Positions 47,367 through 59,737 of a stretch of DNA of 64,000 nt are shown here, piece by piece. The position numbers and the translations under genes were made by a program. The stretch covers positions 31,054-95,053 of the forward strand of contig NW_022196368.1 of assembly GCF_008641045.1 (NCBI RefSeq), in the 5' to 3' direction. Position 1 is the first letter of the stretch. Each line of letters begins with the position of its first letter. This DNA comes from Pistacia vera. Its lineage: Eukaryota > Streptophyta > Magnoliopsida > Sapindales > Anacardiaceae. The notes beneath the pieces are model-generated. The model was not told the origin of the DNA. It did not search any database and was given only the letters and a program-made list of their open reading frames with translations.

Positions 47367-47975
47367 GGATTAAATAAATAGTAATATTTATTTAAATAGA
47401 ATATGTATTTATATAGGAATTAAATGAATAGGGATATTTATTTAATTAGGATTCATATTTAAGGAAAATATCTTTAAGAGATATTCTAATTCCTTTTATT
47501 AAGGATTGCAATCCAATCCAAATAGGAATTAAAGGATTCAAAATCCTAATTGAATTCTTATTTGGGATTGCACTATATAAAGGGTTATTAAGTTTGGATT
47601 TGATATACAATTGAAGCTCAATTTTCATAAGTTGTTTTTGCAAAGTTGAGAGCAAAAATAACTCTCCCAAATAAACCCTAGCCGCCAACCCTAGAGAGAG
47701 AAATTCTCTCTCTATTTCCGCCACCTCCCTTAAGCACTTGTGTTGATCTAGCAATCAATCCAAGTGTGATCCTAGCCCTACTTTCGAGTGGATACCGTTA
47801 TGCTTGACTCTATTTTGGGTCGATAGCGAAGTCGTGAAGACATCTAGTGAAGGAGCCGCCAACGAGAGGTAAAAACTAAACCTTGTCTGGTTTATTTATA
47901 TGTACGTTAGGAATATCGTATCATGATCTTGGGTAAAGGGTAATGGCGCAGCAAGAAATTTTTTTGCTATTTTGT
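47367..47975 (+). repeat. Outer LTR-like sequence, right of complete copia
   Basis: This continues the target interrupted at 38274. It has LTR-like features: TATATAAAGGG at about 47573, AACCCTAGCCGCCAACC, a GGAGCCGCCAACG block that parallels GGAGCCTCCAAACG of family A, and a GCGCAGCAAG end. Neither outer terminus is recognised. The reading frame on the opposite strand has no motif. Confidence 0.5.
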
Positions 47976-48141
47976 GCTTGCTATGACATTATTCCCTATA
48001 GTGAATTCATTGCAAAGAGAGATTTTCAACAAAGACAGCAATGAAGAACTCTTACGCTTGAAACTAGACTTGATTGAGGAATATCGGGCTAAGTCTCAAC
48101 TAAGAGTAGCCTCATACCAGCAATGAGTGAAGATATACTTC
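47976..48141 (+). pseudogene. Gypsy integrase C-terminal scrap
   Basis: A fragment of about 40 residues, NEELLRLKLDLIEEYRAKSQ and LRVASYQQ then a stop, matches the helical C-terminal part of Ty3/gypsy integrases. It is cut at 48141 by the next LTR. Its parent element is not otherwise visible, and the left limit is uncertain. Confidence 0.65.
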
Positions 48142-49635
48142 TGTTAGAGTAAGTGCCCTAGAGCCAATCAATTCTGTAATATTGACTCTTTGTAATAATG
48201 TTTATTAATCAATAAAAAGGCATTTTGTACTATATCGTGTAAGTCATAGTTGTATGTATTTATATATGTCCTTAGGATGGTAGAACCGTGACAAGGGTAT
48301 CAAGTGTTTGAAATCTTGATAGTGAGAACCCTATAATCACATATGGTGGCCATTCTAGAAATGTCTGTAGCCCCAGTATTATTCTGACCAAGGACATAGA
48401 TAATACGATAAGGCTATCATAGTGTTGGACAACCCTGTCAAAAGATAGTGACTGATCTCACTTGTCAAGGTTGTATGTCGACAAACTGGTGCAACACATG
48501 GGTTCTTATTGTAGGCAAGTTCACTGGATAGACCCACCAGAGGATTCCATATGGATAGTAACCCCAGTGTCAATGGAATAAATCCTTTAATGGATGGTGG
48601 TGCATGTAATCCTTAGACTTGAGATCACCAGAGTGCCTTGTGCACCAATTAGAGTAGTTTGACATTAGCCCAACGTAATCCTATTCAGGACTATCAAAAC
48701 GATAGTGATTGGCTACATCAAGAAGTGTACAAGACTATGGCGGATCGACAAAGGATTCATCATTCCTGGGTACAGGAGATGTTAACTCACTGCGTAATTC
48801 AGTAAACGACAATGACACTAAATCTGTGGCCACAGTGGGATTGAGTTGTTGCTTAATCCAAAATTATTCCGGTCATTGGTCTAGTAACTTAATACAAAGA
48901 TATCAAGGATATCTGAGGTTGACACTATTTCTGTACCTCAGCTTTGATGGGATAACGAATGAGGAAAGGATTTGATTGCACAATAACCATATCATTGATA
49001 GGTAGCTATTTCATTGAATCCAAATTTATCGAGTAGCCATGATGCCTTGCTAGAGGCCAATCTTGGTATGTGTGTAGTGAGACAATTAATTGGTGTTAAT
49101 TGTGATACTACTCATTGTCGATATGATAAGGAGCCTAGGGGTCACACACCTAGAAGATAATTTAAAAACCAATGTGTGAAAGGGTTATTTTCGTCTTTTA
49201 AGATGAAATGGTATTTTGGTAATCTCATAGTGTAATTAAATTTGCTGAGGTTTTTGCCTGTATTCAATTTTAATATTGAAATTAAAATTGGTGAGATTAT
49301 ATTTGAATATATGTGAGCATATATTTAAATTGATTATTATTATTATTATTTAATGTTAATATATTAATTGATTTTAATAATAATAATAATTAAACAAAAT
49401 TAAAAATACCATTATTGGGTGTTTGGTTGCAAGGGGTGGATTAGGGTTGGAGCCCATGGCTATTCCTAAGTGGAATAGGGTTTTAATTAGTTACACTGTA
49501 TAAGTGCAACTGAAAATTAAAACAAAATAATATTATTCAATAAATCAAAACCCTAGCCACCCACTTCTCTCCCTCTGACGTTTTTGACATTAATGGAGAG
49601 AAAAAATATTTTTCTCTTCTTGGATTCTTGAAGCC
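48142..49635 (+). repeat. Family A LTR (type V tail), truncated
   Basis: Starts TGTTAGAGTAAGTGCCCTAG after the 5-mer ACTTC and follows the family order to CTTCTTGGATTCTTGAAGCC, where it stops. A TATA-like TGTATAAG is at about 49496. The last bases GATTCTTGAAGCC are mirrored exactly at 50028-50040 at the edge of the next, inverted LTR. Confidence 0.85.
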
Positions 49636-50027
49636 TGATGCATGCCGAGCGCAACCAAAAATTAAATTACTCTACTCACAACTTGTAATCACAGTAAGTA
49701 CAGGCTGATCCATTGAGACTAGCCAATCAGATTACCCGACTTAATATCACAATGGATTAATGAAGTAAAAAGGGGGGAAGGAGGGGGGGGGGGGGGGGGG
49801 GGTGTGTGTTGCGAGCAGCAAGGGAGAGAGAATTTTACTTCAAAATTAATTGACACAAGAGTAATTACTACTAACAGAATTAAGTAAAGAAATTTAATAA
49901 AAAAAATGATTTGACTCAGGAAATTACCCACAGTTGCAAACTAATCACTGACTTCTAATATTATTATTCTTTAATTGAATATTTAACCAAAGATAATCTG
50001 ACAATTGTTTTGCTAGAACAATTGCCG
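49636..50027. other. 392-bp spacer between inverted LTRs, with poly(G)
   Basis: A spacer starting TGATGCATGCCGAGCG, reminiscent of the gypsy-type LTR ends elsewhere in the window, and ending ACAATTGCC. It contains a run of 20 G (49783-49802) just after two shorter G-runs, then GTGTGTGTT. No coding sequence was recognised. A gypsy LTR scrap is possible but weakly supported. Confidence 0.5.
49783..49802 (+). repeat. Poly(G) run of 20
   Basis: Twenty consecutive G, preceded by AGGGGGGAAGGA. The only such run in the window; it could form a G-quadruplex or be a length-unstable assembly position. Confidence 0.9.
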
Positions 50028-51463
50028 GCTTCAAGAATCAAGAACAATCAAAATTGAAAAATTTTCTTCTTCACTTGAAGAAGAAAACGTGAGAGAGAGA
50101 GAACCTTTTGGGTGGCTAGGGTTTTGATTGAATGAATAATTCTATTTGTTTTAATTTTAAGTTGCACTTATATAGTGCAACAATTAAAACCCTATTCCAC
50201 GTAGGAATAGCAATGGGCTCCAACCCTAGTTCACCCTTGCAACCAAACACACCCTTTATGGTATTTTAATTAATTAATTATTATTATAATTAAAATCAAT
50301 TAATATATAATAATATATAAACGTTTAATTAATAATAATAATTCATTTAAATATATACAAGTATATATTTAAATATAATCTCACTAATTTAATTTTAATA
50401 TTAAAATTAAATACAGGCAACAACCTCAGCAAATTTAATTGCACTGTGAGATTACCAAAATACCATTTCATCCTAAAAGACGAAAATACCCTTCTCACAA
50501 ATTGATTCTTAAATTATCTTCTAAGTGTGTGACCCGTAGGCTCCTCATCATATTGGCAGTGTGTAGTATCGCGATTAACACCAATTAATCGTCTGACTAT
50601 ACACAGACCAAGATTGGCCCCTAGCAAGGCATCATGGCCACCCGATAGATTCGGATTCAGCGAAACCGCAGCCTGTCAATGGTATGGTTACCATGCAATC
50701 AAATCCTTTCATCAACTGTTATCTCATTGAGACTGAGGTACAAAAATAGTGTCAACCTCAGATACCCTAAACATGTTTGTATTCAGTTATTGGACCAATG
50801 ACAGGAATATTAAATTGGATTGAGCATCAACTCAATTCCACTGTGGCCACAAATTTAGTGTCATTGCCATTTACTGAATTACCCAGTGAGATAACTTCTC
50901 TCGTACCCAAGAGTGATGAATCTTTTGTCGATCCACCATAGTCTCGATACACTTCTCAATGTAGCCAATCACTACTGTATTGATAGCTCTAAATAAAACT
51001 ACGTTGGGCTAGTGTCAAACTACACCAATTGGTGCACAAGACACTCTGATGATTTGAAGTCTAAGGATCACATGCACCACCATCTGTTAGAGGATTTATT
51101 CCATAGACACTAGGGTTACCATCCATATGGAATCCTCTGGTGGGTCTGTCTAGTTAAATTGCCTCTAGCAAGCACCCATGCGTTGCACCAGGTTGTCAGC
51201 AAACAACCTTGACAAGTAAGATCAGTCACTGCCTTTCGACAGGGTTGTTCAACACTATGATAGCCTTACCGTATTATCTGTGTCCTTGGTCAGAATAATA
51301 CTGGGGCGACGGACGTTTCTAGAATGGCCACCATATGTGATCATAGGGTTTTCACTATCAAGATTTGAAACACTTGATACCCTCATCACGGTTCCACCAT
51401 CCTAAGGACATATATCATTACATACACGATATAGAAGAATATGCCTTTTATTGATAAATAAAC
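50028..51463 (-). repeat. Family A LTR (type V tail), inverted partner
   Basis: Minus-strand LTR from GGCTTCAAGAATC at the left to about ATGCCTTTTATTGATAAATA at the right, where the gypsy LTR at 51464 cuts off its last roughly 50 bases. It shares the promoter-side type with 48142-49635 but is clearly diverged from it, so the two are separate copies rather than one recent fold-back. Confidence 0.83.
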
Positions 51464-53753
51464 TGTAATATACCATATAGCTAGTAATTCTATAAAAATA
51501 TAAGATAAAATTTACTAGATAACGTTTACAAACATAGATACATAATGTAAATCCAAAAATTCTAATTTTTAATTCATAAATATATATATATACACATAAC
51601 ATTGATATACTTTAGTAACATAAGGTAATCTTGAATAGTACCGCCAAACTCCCTCACTTCTTGACGTCCCACCCAATCGTAAATCATCTAGTACCTGCAA
51701 AATAGTAAATTAATGGAGTGAGCACTAATTGCTCTGTAAGTAAACCAAACTACACTACTGTTTTTCCTCCGTTACTCATATTCTGATTTTTCTTTTCTCA
51801 CTTTATTCTTTGATTATACTCTTCATTCTTTTCTGTTTCTCTTCCTCTTATGCTGTAATCTCTCTTTTTTCTTTTTTGATTCTCTTTCTTTTATTTCTTC
51901 TTTCTAGTTTGCCGATCAGACTAGGTTGATGAATGGATTTGGAACCCTAGCCATGCGAGTGGGTACAGTCCTCATCTACATGCACTACTCACAGACTGTA
52001 CAAGTACTGTATCTCTCTGTTGTGGTCGCTCGCTCGTGGCGGTGTGCATATAGGTATGCTCTACTGGGTACAGTCCTCATCCACATACACTACTTACGGA
52101 CTGTACAAATACTATATCTCTCTGCTAATGCCGCTCGCTCGTGGCGGCGTGTATGTGGGCATCTCTATCACTCACGGGTTCCCCATTGCAAAAACCTTAT
52201 ATCACAGTATAATATAGAAAGAGAATAGAAAGAGATACTATGCACATTTCAACATGACTTTACAAGCTATGGAAATTCTACACTTGCATTCTTTAAAAAA
52301 AAACATACACTTTCCATATATGAACATAGCCTCCATGGTCATTCATTACATCAAACATATATGTTCATACAATCATTAAATAATCACAAAGACCACTCAT
52401 TCAGACATGCTTCACAACCCTTTAAGCATCATTTTCGTACTTGGAATCAATTATAGATTATTAGACTACAAATAAACTAATAAAGTGGAAGCACTCTTGA
52501 GATAGTCATTCTGCACATGTCATATTCAAAAAGGCATATCTCCAGTTATAAACATCGGATTTCTATGATCTTTGTCTCATTTTAAAGCTTAGAGAAAGGG
52601 CTACAACTTTTATGTTTATGACTCAACCCAGTTCGAAAGATACAATGCCCAAAAATCCCTCAGAAGGTCACGGGTTTGACAGGGTAACCTTGGTACCATG
52701 CCTACTTTAGGCTTTTCCATACCTATTTACCTCCACTTACTCCCTAACCATTCTACCCTGTGAAAACAGGTTAAAAGATCACTAAAATACATTCAAACTT
52801 CAGTCTTTCCTTTCTCTAACCCTTTCCTCATTAGGGTTTAGCCAACTCATGCATGCAATTTCTTTTTGGATTTTCATCAACACTTCATATGCACATGCAA
52901 CTACTTGTTGGCTACACTTCCACAACTCTCTAATTCAACCAAATTGTGAGCCAAAAACTCACTAATTATAGCATCAAACCTGTCCATTTTCACAATTCTC
53001 TACACTTCAAAATTTCAACACCAAATCTTCCACAACTTCACCAAATCTTCACATAACCATACACTACTTCTCATGGCTAGAATTAATACATCAATAAACA
53101 TAAAAACAGCCCATAATTCTCTTATACCATACACATACAACTTGCAAAAATTCATTCAACACATGTTTTGCTCAAATTAAGTCAAAGTAGTTTACTTACC
53201 TTGAATATGTGAGATCACTTCCCTTTTTCCCAAATCTCTTTCTCTTGGACTTAAATCTAGAAAAACCATAAGAATTTAAAACTTAAAAGTTTAATCACAC
53301 TCCTTTTTGCAAGAATTTTACCTTAGGTGCTTGAAGATTGAACATCTCCAAAATCTAGACCAATCCTATGATTTCCTTTGAAGTTTAGAGAAGAAAATTG
53401 AAGAAAAATGGGGTAGAGTGGCGTGAACAAGGGCTGGATATGGGTTAGAGTTTCTTCTCAAATAAAGCCTATATCAATTAATATAAGCATGTGTTCCCAT
53501 TTTGCCCTTGCACTTTCTCTAAAATTCCTCTATGTCCCTTAGTCAATTACCACAATGCCCTCATTTATTGCATTCTCCATGAAATTCTATCTTTTTTCAC
53601 TCCCCACAATTTCAACAATTTGAGTGAAAAGACCATTTTACCCTTAATGCAAGTTTAAAGCATTTTCTTCACATTTTCTCAAATAACTATAACAAAAATC
53701 AACTAAAGGTATAAAGACATAAATTAATTACGTACCTCCATGTGGGCATTACA
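51464..53753 (-). repeat. 3' LTR of chromodomain gypsy
   Basis: A 2290-base LTR with inverted ends TGTAAT...ATTACA, followed by a polypurine tract on the coding side. The reading frames inside (51926-52228 and shadows) show no protein motif and coincide with a tandem repeat. Confidence 0.9.
51961..52170 (-). repeat. 105-bp tandem duplication inside gypsy LTR
   Basis: Two adjacent copies of a 105-base unit start at 51961 and 52066 (GGGTACAGTCCTCATC, GACTGTACAA, TATCTCTCTG, CTCGCTCGTGGCGG). The other LTR has the same pair at about 60232-60440, so the duplication predates this insertion. The units are CpG-richer than their surroundings. Confidence 0.85.
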
Positions 53754-53756
53754 ATT

Positions 53757-53772
53757 CTCCCCCTCTTATAAG
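53757..53772 (-). promoter_or_regulatory. Polypurine tract of gypsy element
   Basis: The complement reads CTTATAAGAGGGGGAG, immediately inside the 3' LTR. Confidence 0.85.
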
Positions 53773-56672
53773 AATTTCGTCCCTGAAATTCAAACAAACA
53801 ATTTTGGGTAACGATTCTACATATCTTGCTCCACCTCTCTTGTAGGCTTTCCTTCAACTTTATGATTTCTCCAAAAGACTTTCACTAAAGGGATACTCTT
53901 GTTTCGGAGCTCTTTAATCTTTCTGTCCAATATCTGAACTGGACGCTCCTCATACACAAGGTTTTCTTCTAAGTCCACATCTTCTACACTTAATATATGG
54001 GAGGAATCACTTACATATTTTCAAAGCATCGAGACATGAAATACTTTGTGTACTCTGTCCATGCTGGGTGGTAGAGCCAACCTATAGGCTACCTTTCCCA
54101 CTCGCTGTAATACTTCAAATGGACCAATGTATCTCGGTGCTAACTTTCCCTTACTACCGAAAAGCATCACCCATTTGTAGGGGGCAACTCTTAGAAACAC
54201 TTTATCACCCACTTCGAATTCAACATCTTTCCTCTTTAAGTCTGCATAGCCTTTTTACCTATCTTGGGATTGTTTCATTCTACTTCTGATTAACTTGACA
54301 TCTTCTATCATTTTCTGAGTTAGTTCTGGCCCAAGAGTTATATTCAACTCATCTTTCTCACCTATCTCATCCCAATGTAGTGGAGATCTACAATGTCTAT
54401 CATACAAGGCCTCGTAAGGAGCCATCTTAAATGTAGACTGATAGCTATTATTATAAGCAAATTCCACCAAGGGTAACATCTCATGCCAGGACATTCTGTA
54501 ATCCATGCAACAAGCCCTCAACATATCCTCAAGTATCTGATTCGTTCTCTTTGTCTGGCCATCTGTTTGAGGATGGTAGGAGGTACTAAAAGCCAATCTG
54601 GCATCCAAGTTCCTCTGTAAACTAGTCCAGAAAGCTGAGACAAATCTGGAATCTCTATCTAATACTATTGTCTTGGGTACTCCATGCAGTCTCACTATCT
54701 TTTTAATGTAAATCTAGGCCAATCGATTTGACGTAGTGCTCTCCTTTACTGGAAGAAAATAGGCTGACTTGGTCAATCTGTCTACTATCACCCATATAAC
54801 ATTAAACCCTTTCTGCACTCTAGGGAGACCTGTAATAAAATCCATCGAAATACTCTTCGATTTCCATTCAGGAATACTAAGCGGCTGAAGCAACCTTGAT
54901 GGCCTTTGGTGTTCTGCTTTCACTTGCTGACAAACCAGGCACTTAGCTACAAAATCTCCAATATCCTTCTTCATACCTAGCCACCAATAGCCTTTCTTTA
55001 AGTCTTGATACATTTTGGTTGCTCCAGGATAAGCAATGTATGGTGTGTCATAAGCCTCCGTAAGAATTCTTTTCTTGAACTCATCATCTTGAGGAATGCA
55101 CAAAGGACTCCTGAAATGGAGGACACCATCTAACAGATGGAACTCTGGTATTTTACCCTTAATCACTTGTTGACTTATTTTCTGACACCACTCATCAACA
55201 ACTTGCTTTCCTCTGATTTCTTCTAGTAAAGTGGACTTAACCTCTAACCTGGTAATCCTTCCTAGTATGACCTCAATCTGTTCTTTGCACAATTCTTCTA
55301 TTAATTCTTTCTGCCTTGTGAGTCTGGACAAGTAAGCTTTTCTACTCAAGGCGTCGGCTACTACATTGGCTTTTCCTGGCTGATACTTAATTTCACAGTC
55401 ATAATCTTTAACCAGCTCTAACCATCTCCTCTGTCTCATATTCAGCTCCCTCCGGGTGAAGAAATATATCAAACTCTTATGATCAGTATAAATATTGCTC
55501 TTTGCTCCATATAAGTAATGCCTCTATATTTTTAGTACAAAAACTACCGCAGCCAACTCTAAATCATGCGTAGGGTATCTTGTTTCATACTCTCTCAACT
55601 GTCGAGAAGCATAGGCTATTACCCTACCCAACTGCATCAACACTACACCAAGTCCCTGAAGTGAGGCATCTGTATAAATATCGTAGTCTACACCCTCCTA
55701 TGGTAACACTAGAATAGGAGCTGTGGTTAATCTTCTTTTTAACTCTTGAAAACTTTCTTCACAAGCATTCGACCATATGAAAGGAGTTCCCTGTTTGGTA
55801 AGAGCTGTAAGTGGCTTAGCCAGCTGGGCAAATCCTGCTACAAACCGCCTATAATAGCCTGCAAGCCCCAAGAAACTTATAACCTCTTTTACTGTCTTCG
55901 GCTTTTGCCACTCTAAAATTGCCTTCACCTTACTAGGATCCACTGATATGCCTTTCTTAGAGACAGTATGGCCTAGGAAGATAACTTGATCTAGCCAAAA
56001 CTCACATTTAGAAAATTTGGCAAACAGCTTCTTATCTCTCAATCGCTGTAGCACAAATCTCAAATGCTCTTCATGCTCTTCTCTTGTCTTAGAATAAACC
56101 AGGATATCATTAATAAACACCACTATAAATCGATCAAGACAATCATGGAATACTCGGTTTATTAAATCTATAAAGACTACTAGGGCATTGGTTAACCCAA
56201 AAGGCATCACCACAAACTCATAATGCGCATATCTGGTCCGAAATGCAGTCTTGGCAATATCTTGCTCTGCTACCCTTACTTGGTGATAACCGGACCTGAA
56301 ATCAATCTTTGAAAACACTGCTGCTCCTTCCAACTGATAAATAAGTCATCTATGCGAGGTAACGGGTACTTGTTCTTCACTGTCACTTTATTCAACTCTT
56401 TGTAATCTATACACATCTATAAGGACCCATCTTTCTTCTTCACAAATAGGATTGGAGCTCCCCAAGGACAATGGCTGGGTCGAATAAAACCCTTATCTAG
56501 GAGTTTCTGAAGTTGCTTCTTCAACTCCTGTAGCTCAGCTGGGGCCATCCGGTAAGGGGTTTTAGAAATAGGTGCTGTCACTGGTGCCAGTTCAATGCTA
56601 AACTTTATTTCTCTTTTTGGAGGTAAACCTGACAAATCATCCGAAAATACATCTAGAAACTCCCGAACTATT
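53773..56672 (-). pseudogene. Gypsy pol (RT, RNase H, integrase, chromodomain)
   Basis: Read leftward. RT runs from PPKREIKFSIELAPVTAPI and WGAPILFVKKKDGS to LGLAGYYRRFVAGFA, then RNase H near 55500-55700. Integrase starts at about 55420 with YWWLGMKKDIGDF, CLVCQQVK and MDFITGLP, continues to VLDRDSRFVSAFW, and ends with GDKVFLRVAPYKW and VFHVSML. A degraded chromodomain (VKVFWRNHKVE) lies at about 53800-53880. Lesions at key residues: the RT active site reads FIND instead of FIDD (56106-56117); both zinc-binding His of integrase read Tyr (EAYDTPYIAYPG, about 55025-55060); the catalytic Glu region reads GQTKRTN (about 54545). Stops occur near 54715, 55500, 55690, 56340 and 56420. The protein could not catalyse transposition. 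Confidence 0.92.
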
Positions 56673-57980
56673 GGTATATTCTAGATCTCTGATCGAGGGA
56701 CATCACTGCTTTGCACCACATGGGCAATATATCTGGAGCACCCTTTTCTTAACATCTTTCTAGCCTTTACAATGCTAATTAACATATTAAGTTGATGGCC
56801 CTCCCCGAAACTAAATTTATTGCCGTCATTAAGATTAAATCTTGCTTTCTTCTTTTGGCAATCAATTTCTACTCCATATCTCCTTAGGAAATCCATGCCC
56901 AAAATAACATCAAAGTCGGGCATGTCAAACACAATCAAATCTACCGGCAACATTCTTCCATGGATCACTACGGACTCCCTTGGAAGCATCTCCTGAGTTA
57001 CCACATTGTCACCATCTAGCAATTCTATCTTAATGGGTTGATCTACTGTAATAGGTTTCAAACCCATTCTCTCAATAATCCCATGTGTAATAAATGAGTG
57101 TGTGGCTCCAGAATCAACTAATGCATAAAGGGAAACTGAATGAAATAATAACTGACCAGTAACTGCCGATGGGCTGGCCTCAGATTCACTCTGTGCAATT
57201 GTAAATAGCCGAGCATTAGTACCTCTGGATGTCTGTGCTATGGATGCAGGAGGGGCTTTACAATCTTTCATCATATGTCCGGGTTGTCGGCATCTAAAAC
57301 ACACACCTTTGAGACACTCTTCCAAACTATATTTCCTGCATTTCTGACATTGGGGAAACTCAATAGTTCTTAGCCGTTTGTTCTTCCCTTCCCTCATATT
57401 CTTCTTTGACTGAAATCTTTTGTTATTCTTCCCTTCTCTACTGTTGGGGGTATCAAATTTGTCTCTTTGTGGAGCGGGAGGTGGACCACTGGACATTGCT
57501 ATTGATGGAGTCAATGAAGTCAACTTATTCTCAAATACTTCGGCTCATAAAGCTCGCTCCAAAGCCTCACTATAAGTCTGAGGGGGCTGAGCCATCACAT
57601 CTCGGGCTATTTTTGGATTCAGTCCATGCACAAACTTGTCCCTCCTCAACTCTAGTGTGCTTACTATTCCTGGTGCAAACCTCACCAAGGAATTAAATCT
57701 AATGGAGTATTCCTTCACTGAACTGATTCCCTGACGTAGGTTAATAAATTCCTGTATCTTTTCATGCATTTTGTCAGTTGTCTTACACTCTACCTCAAAA
57801 AGTCATCTGAAATCTCCCCAGGTCATCGTGGCTACATCATGAGTCTCCTCCATCATCTCCCACCATATCTGGGCATCACTTTTAAACTAGAAACTCGCAT
57901 ACCGGATCGTCTCCCAATCTGTCAAGGGAAAAAGTGCTGTCGTACGCTCTACAGATCTAATCCATTCTTCTGCCACTGAT
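56673..57980 (-). pseudogene. Gypsy gag-protease segment, copy A
   Basis: A 1308-base unit (436 codons). Read leftward it holds the C-terminal half of gag (VAEEWIRSVE, FVHGLNPKIARDV), a CCHC zinc knuckle (CFRCRQPGHMMKDC) preceded by CQKC, and an aspartic protease with intact LVDSGATHSF and a later ILGMDFLRRYG. A TGA replaces an Arg codon in the A-L-R-A-E region near 57545, separating gag from the knuckle. It is followed directly by RT, so this copy occupies the normal position. Its neighbour on the right is a near-identical second copy. Confidence 0.9.
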
Positions 57981-59294
57981 GGTACATTCTGGATCTCTGA
58001 TCGAGGGACATCACTGCTTTGCACCACATGGGCAATATATCCGGAGCACCCTTTTCTTAACATCTTTCTAGCCTTTACACTGCTAATTAACATACTAAGT
58101 TGATGGCCCTCCCCGAAACTAAATTTATCGCCGTCATCAAGATTACACCTTGCTTTCTTCTTTTGGCAATCAATTTCTACTCCATATCTCCCTAGGAAAT
58201 CCATGCCCAAAATTACATCAAAGTCGGGCATGTCAAACACAATCAAATCTACCAGCAACATTCTTCCATGGATCACTACGGACTCCCTTGGAAGCATCTC
58301 CTGAGTTACCACATTGTCACCATCTGGCAATTCTATCTTAATGGGTTGATCTACTGTAATAGGTTTCAAACCCAATCTCTCAATAATCCCATGTGTAATA
58401 AATGAGTGTGTGGCTCCAAAATCAACTAATGCATAAAGGGAAACTGAATGAAATAATAACTGACCAGTAACTGCCGATGGGCTGGCCTCGGATTCACTCT
58501 GTGCAACCGTAAATAGCCGAGCATTAGTACCTCTGGATGTCTGTGCTATGGATGCAGGAGGGGCTTTACAATCTTTCATCATATGTCCGGGTTGTCGGCA
58601 TCTAAAACGCACACCTTTGAGACACTCTCCCAGATGATATTCCCTGCATTTCTGACATTGGGGAAACTCAATAGTTCTTGGCCGTTTGTTCTTCCCTTCC
58701 CTCCTATTCTTCTTTGACTGAAATCTTTTCTTATTCTTCCCTTCTCTACTGTTGGGGGTATCAAATTTGTCTCTCTGTGGAGCGGGAGGTGGAACACTAG
58801 ACATTGCTATTGATGGAGTCAATGAAGTCAACTTATTCTCAAATACTTCGGCTCGTAAAGCTCGCTCCAAAGCCTCGCTATAATTCTGAGGGGGCTGAGC
58901 ACCTGTCATCACATCTCGGGCTATTTTTGGATTCAGCCCATGCACAAACTTGTCCCTCCTCAACTCTAGTGTGATTACTATTCCTGGTGTAAACCTCGCC
59001 AAGGAATTAAATCTAATGGAGTATTCCTTCACTGAACTGATTCCCTAATGAAGGTTAATAAATTCCTATATCTTTTCATGCATTTTGTCAGTTGTCTTAT
59101 ATTCTGCCTCAAAAAGTCATCTGAAATCTCCCTAGGTCATTGTGGCTACATGATGAGTCTCCTCCATCAGCTCCCACCATATCTGGGCATCACTTTTAAA
59201 CAAGAAACTCGCATACCAGATCTTTTCCCAATCTGTCAAGGGAAAAAGTGTTGTCGTACGCTCTACAGATCTAATCCATTCTTCTGCCACTAAT
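57981..59294 (-). pseudogene. Gypsy gag-protease segment, copy B
   Basis: A 1314-base unit nearly identical to 56673-57980 apart from a two-codon insertion near 58900. It contains gag C-terminal sequence, CFRCRQ-type knuckle (here RFRCRQPGHMMKDC, first Cys lost) and protease. The protease active site reads LVDFGATH instead of LVDSGATH (about 58420). The protease end runs in frame into a second gag segment (SEIQNVPSVAEEWIRSVE), so the original join kept the reading frame. A stop lies near 59047 in the INLRQGI region. It arose by duplication within one element. Confidence 0.9.
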
Positions 59295-59596
59295 GGATCA
59301 GTCCTACCCCGAAATTCTAACGGTTGATGCTGACTAGGTAACCCATAAATGGGCTCATGATGACTCTGTACTGTCGGAGGTACCGACCTTCCTCTCTCCT
59401 TTCTAGTGGTCGGTAGTACAACAACTGGGGTCTCAACTCCCTCCGATATAGATCTCCCCTGGCTCTCTGCCAATACCTACTGAATAATAGTACGAATCCT
59501 CGCCTCATCGAGGACAAGGGGAGTAGATCCGGATGGGTTGGATGGCTCACACGTACTCATTGCATTCTTGTTACTGGATTGAGTCGTCCGTCTCAT
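59295..59596 (-). pseudogene. Gypsy gag N-terminal part
   Basis: The gag start ATG lies at 59594-59596 on the minus strand (MRRTTQSSNKNAMS) and the frame runs with one TAG (after RIRTIIQ, near 59479) into MAESQGRSISEGVETPV and then the duplicated region at 59294. It follows the primer-binding site by about 125 bases. The N-terminal part is low-complexity, as is usual for chromovirus gag. Confidence 0.8.
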
Positions 59597-59721
59597 CTAA
59601 AACACATAGCATCAATACCATTAGTTAGCTAATACAAGTGAGAAAAGAAATAACTTACAACGATCAGCTATGGTACGTCAATGCGGCAGGAGAGGCGCAC
59701 TGTCAATTTCCTAAAATCGAC

Positions 59722-59733
59722 GCTCTGATACCA
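59722..59733 (-). promoter_or_regulatory. Primer-binding site (initiator Met-tRNA type)
   Basis: The complement reads TGGTATCAGAGC, four bases from the LTR end. Confidence 0.9.
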
Positions 59734-59737
59734 AAAA

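Noticed and set aside
47446..47754. 102-residue minus-strand protein
   Set aside because: It lies in LTR-like sequence with a plus-strand TATA box and has no motif.
51926..52228. Overlapping frames encoding repeated peptides in the gypsy LTR
   Set aside because: They come from the 105-base tandem duplication and are cut or shifted in the second LTR; no family match.
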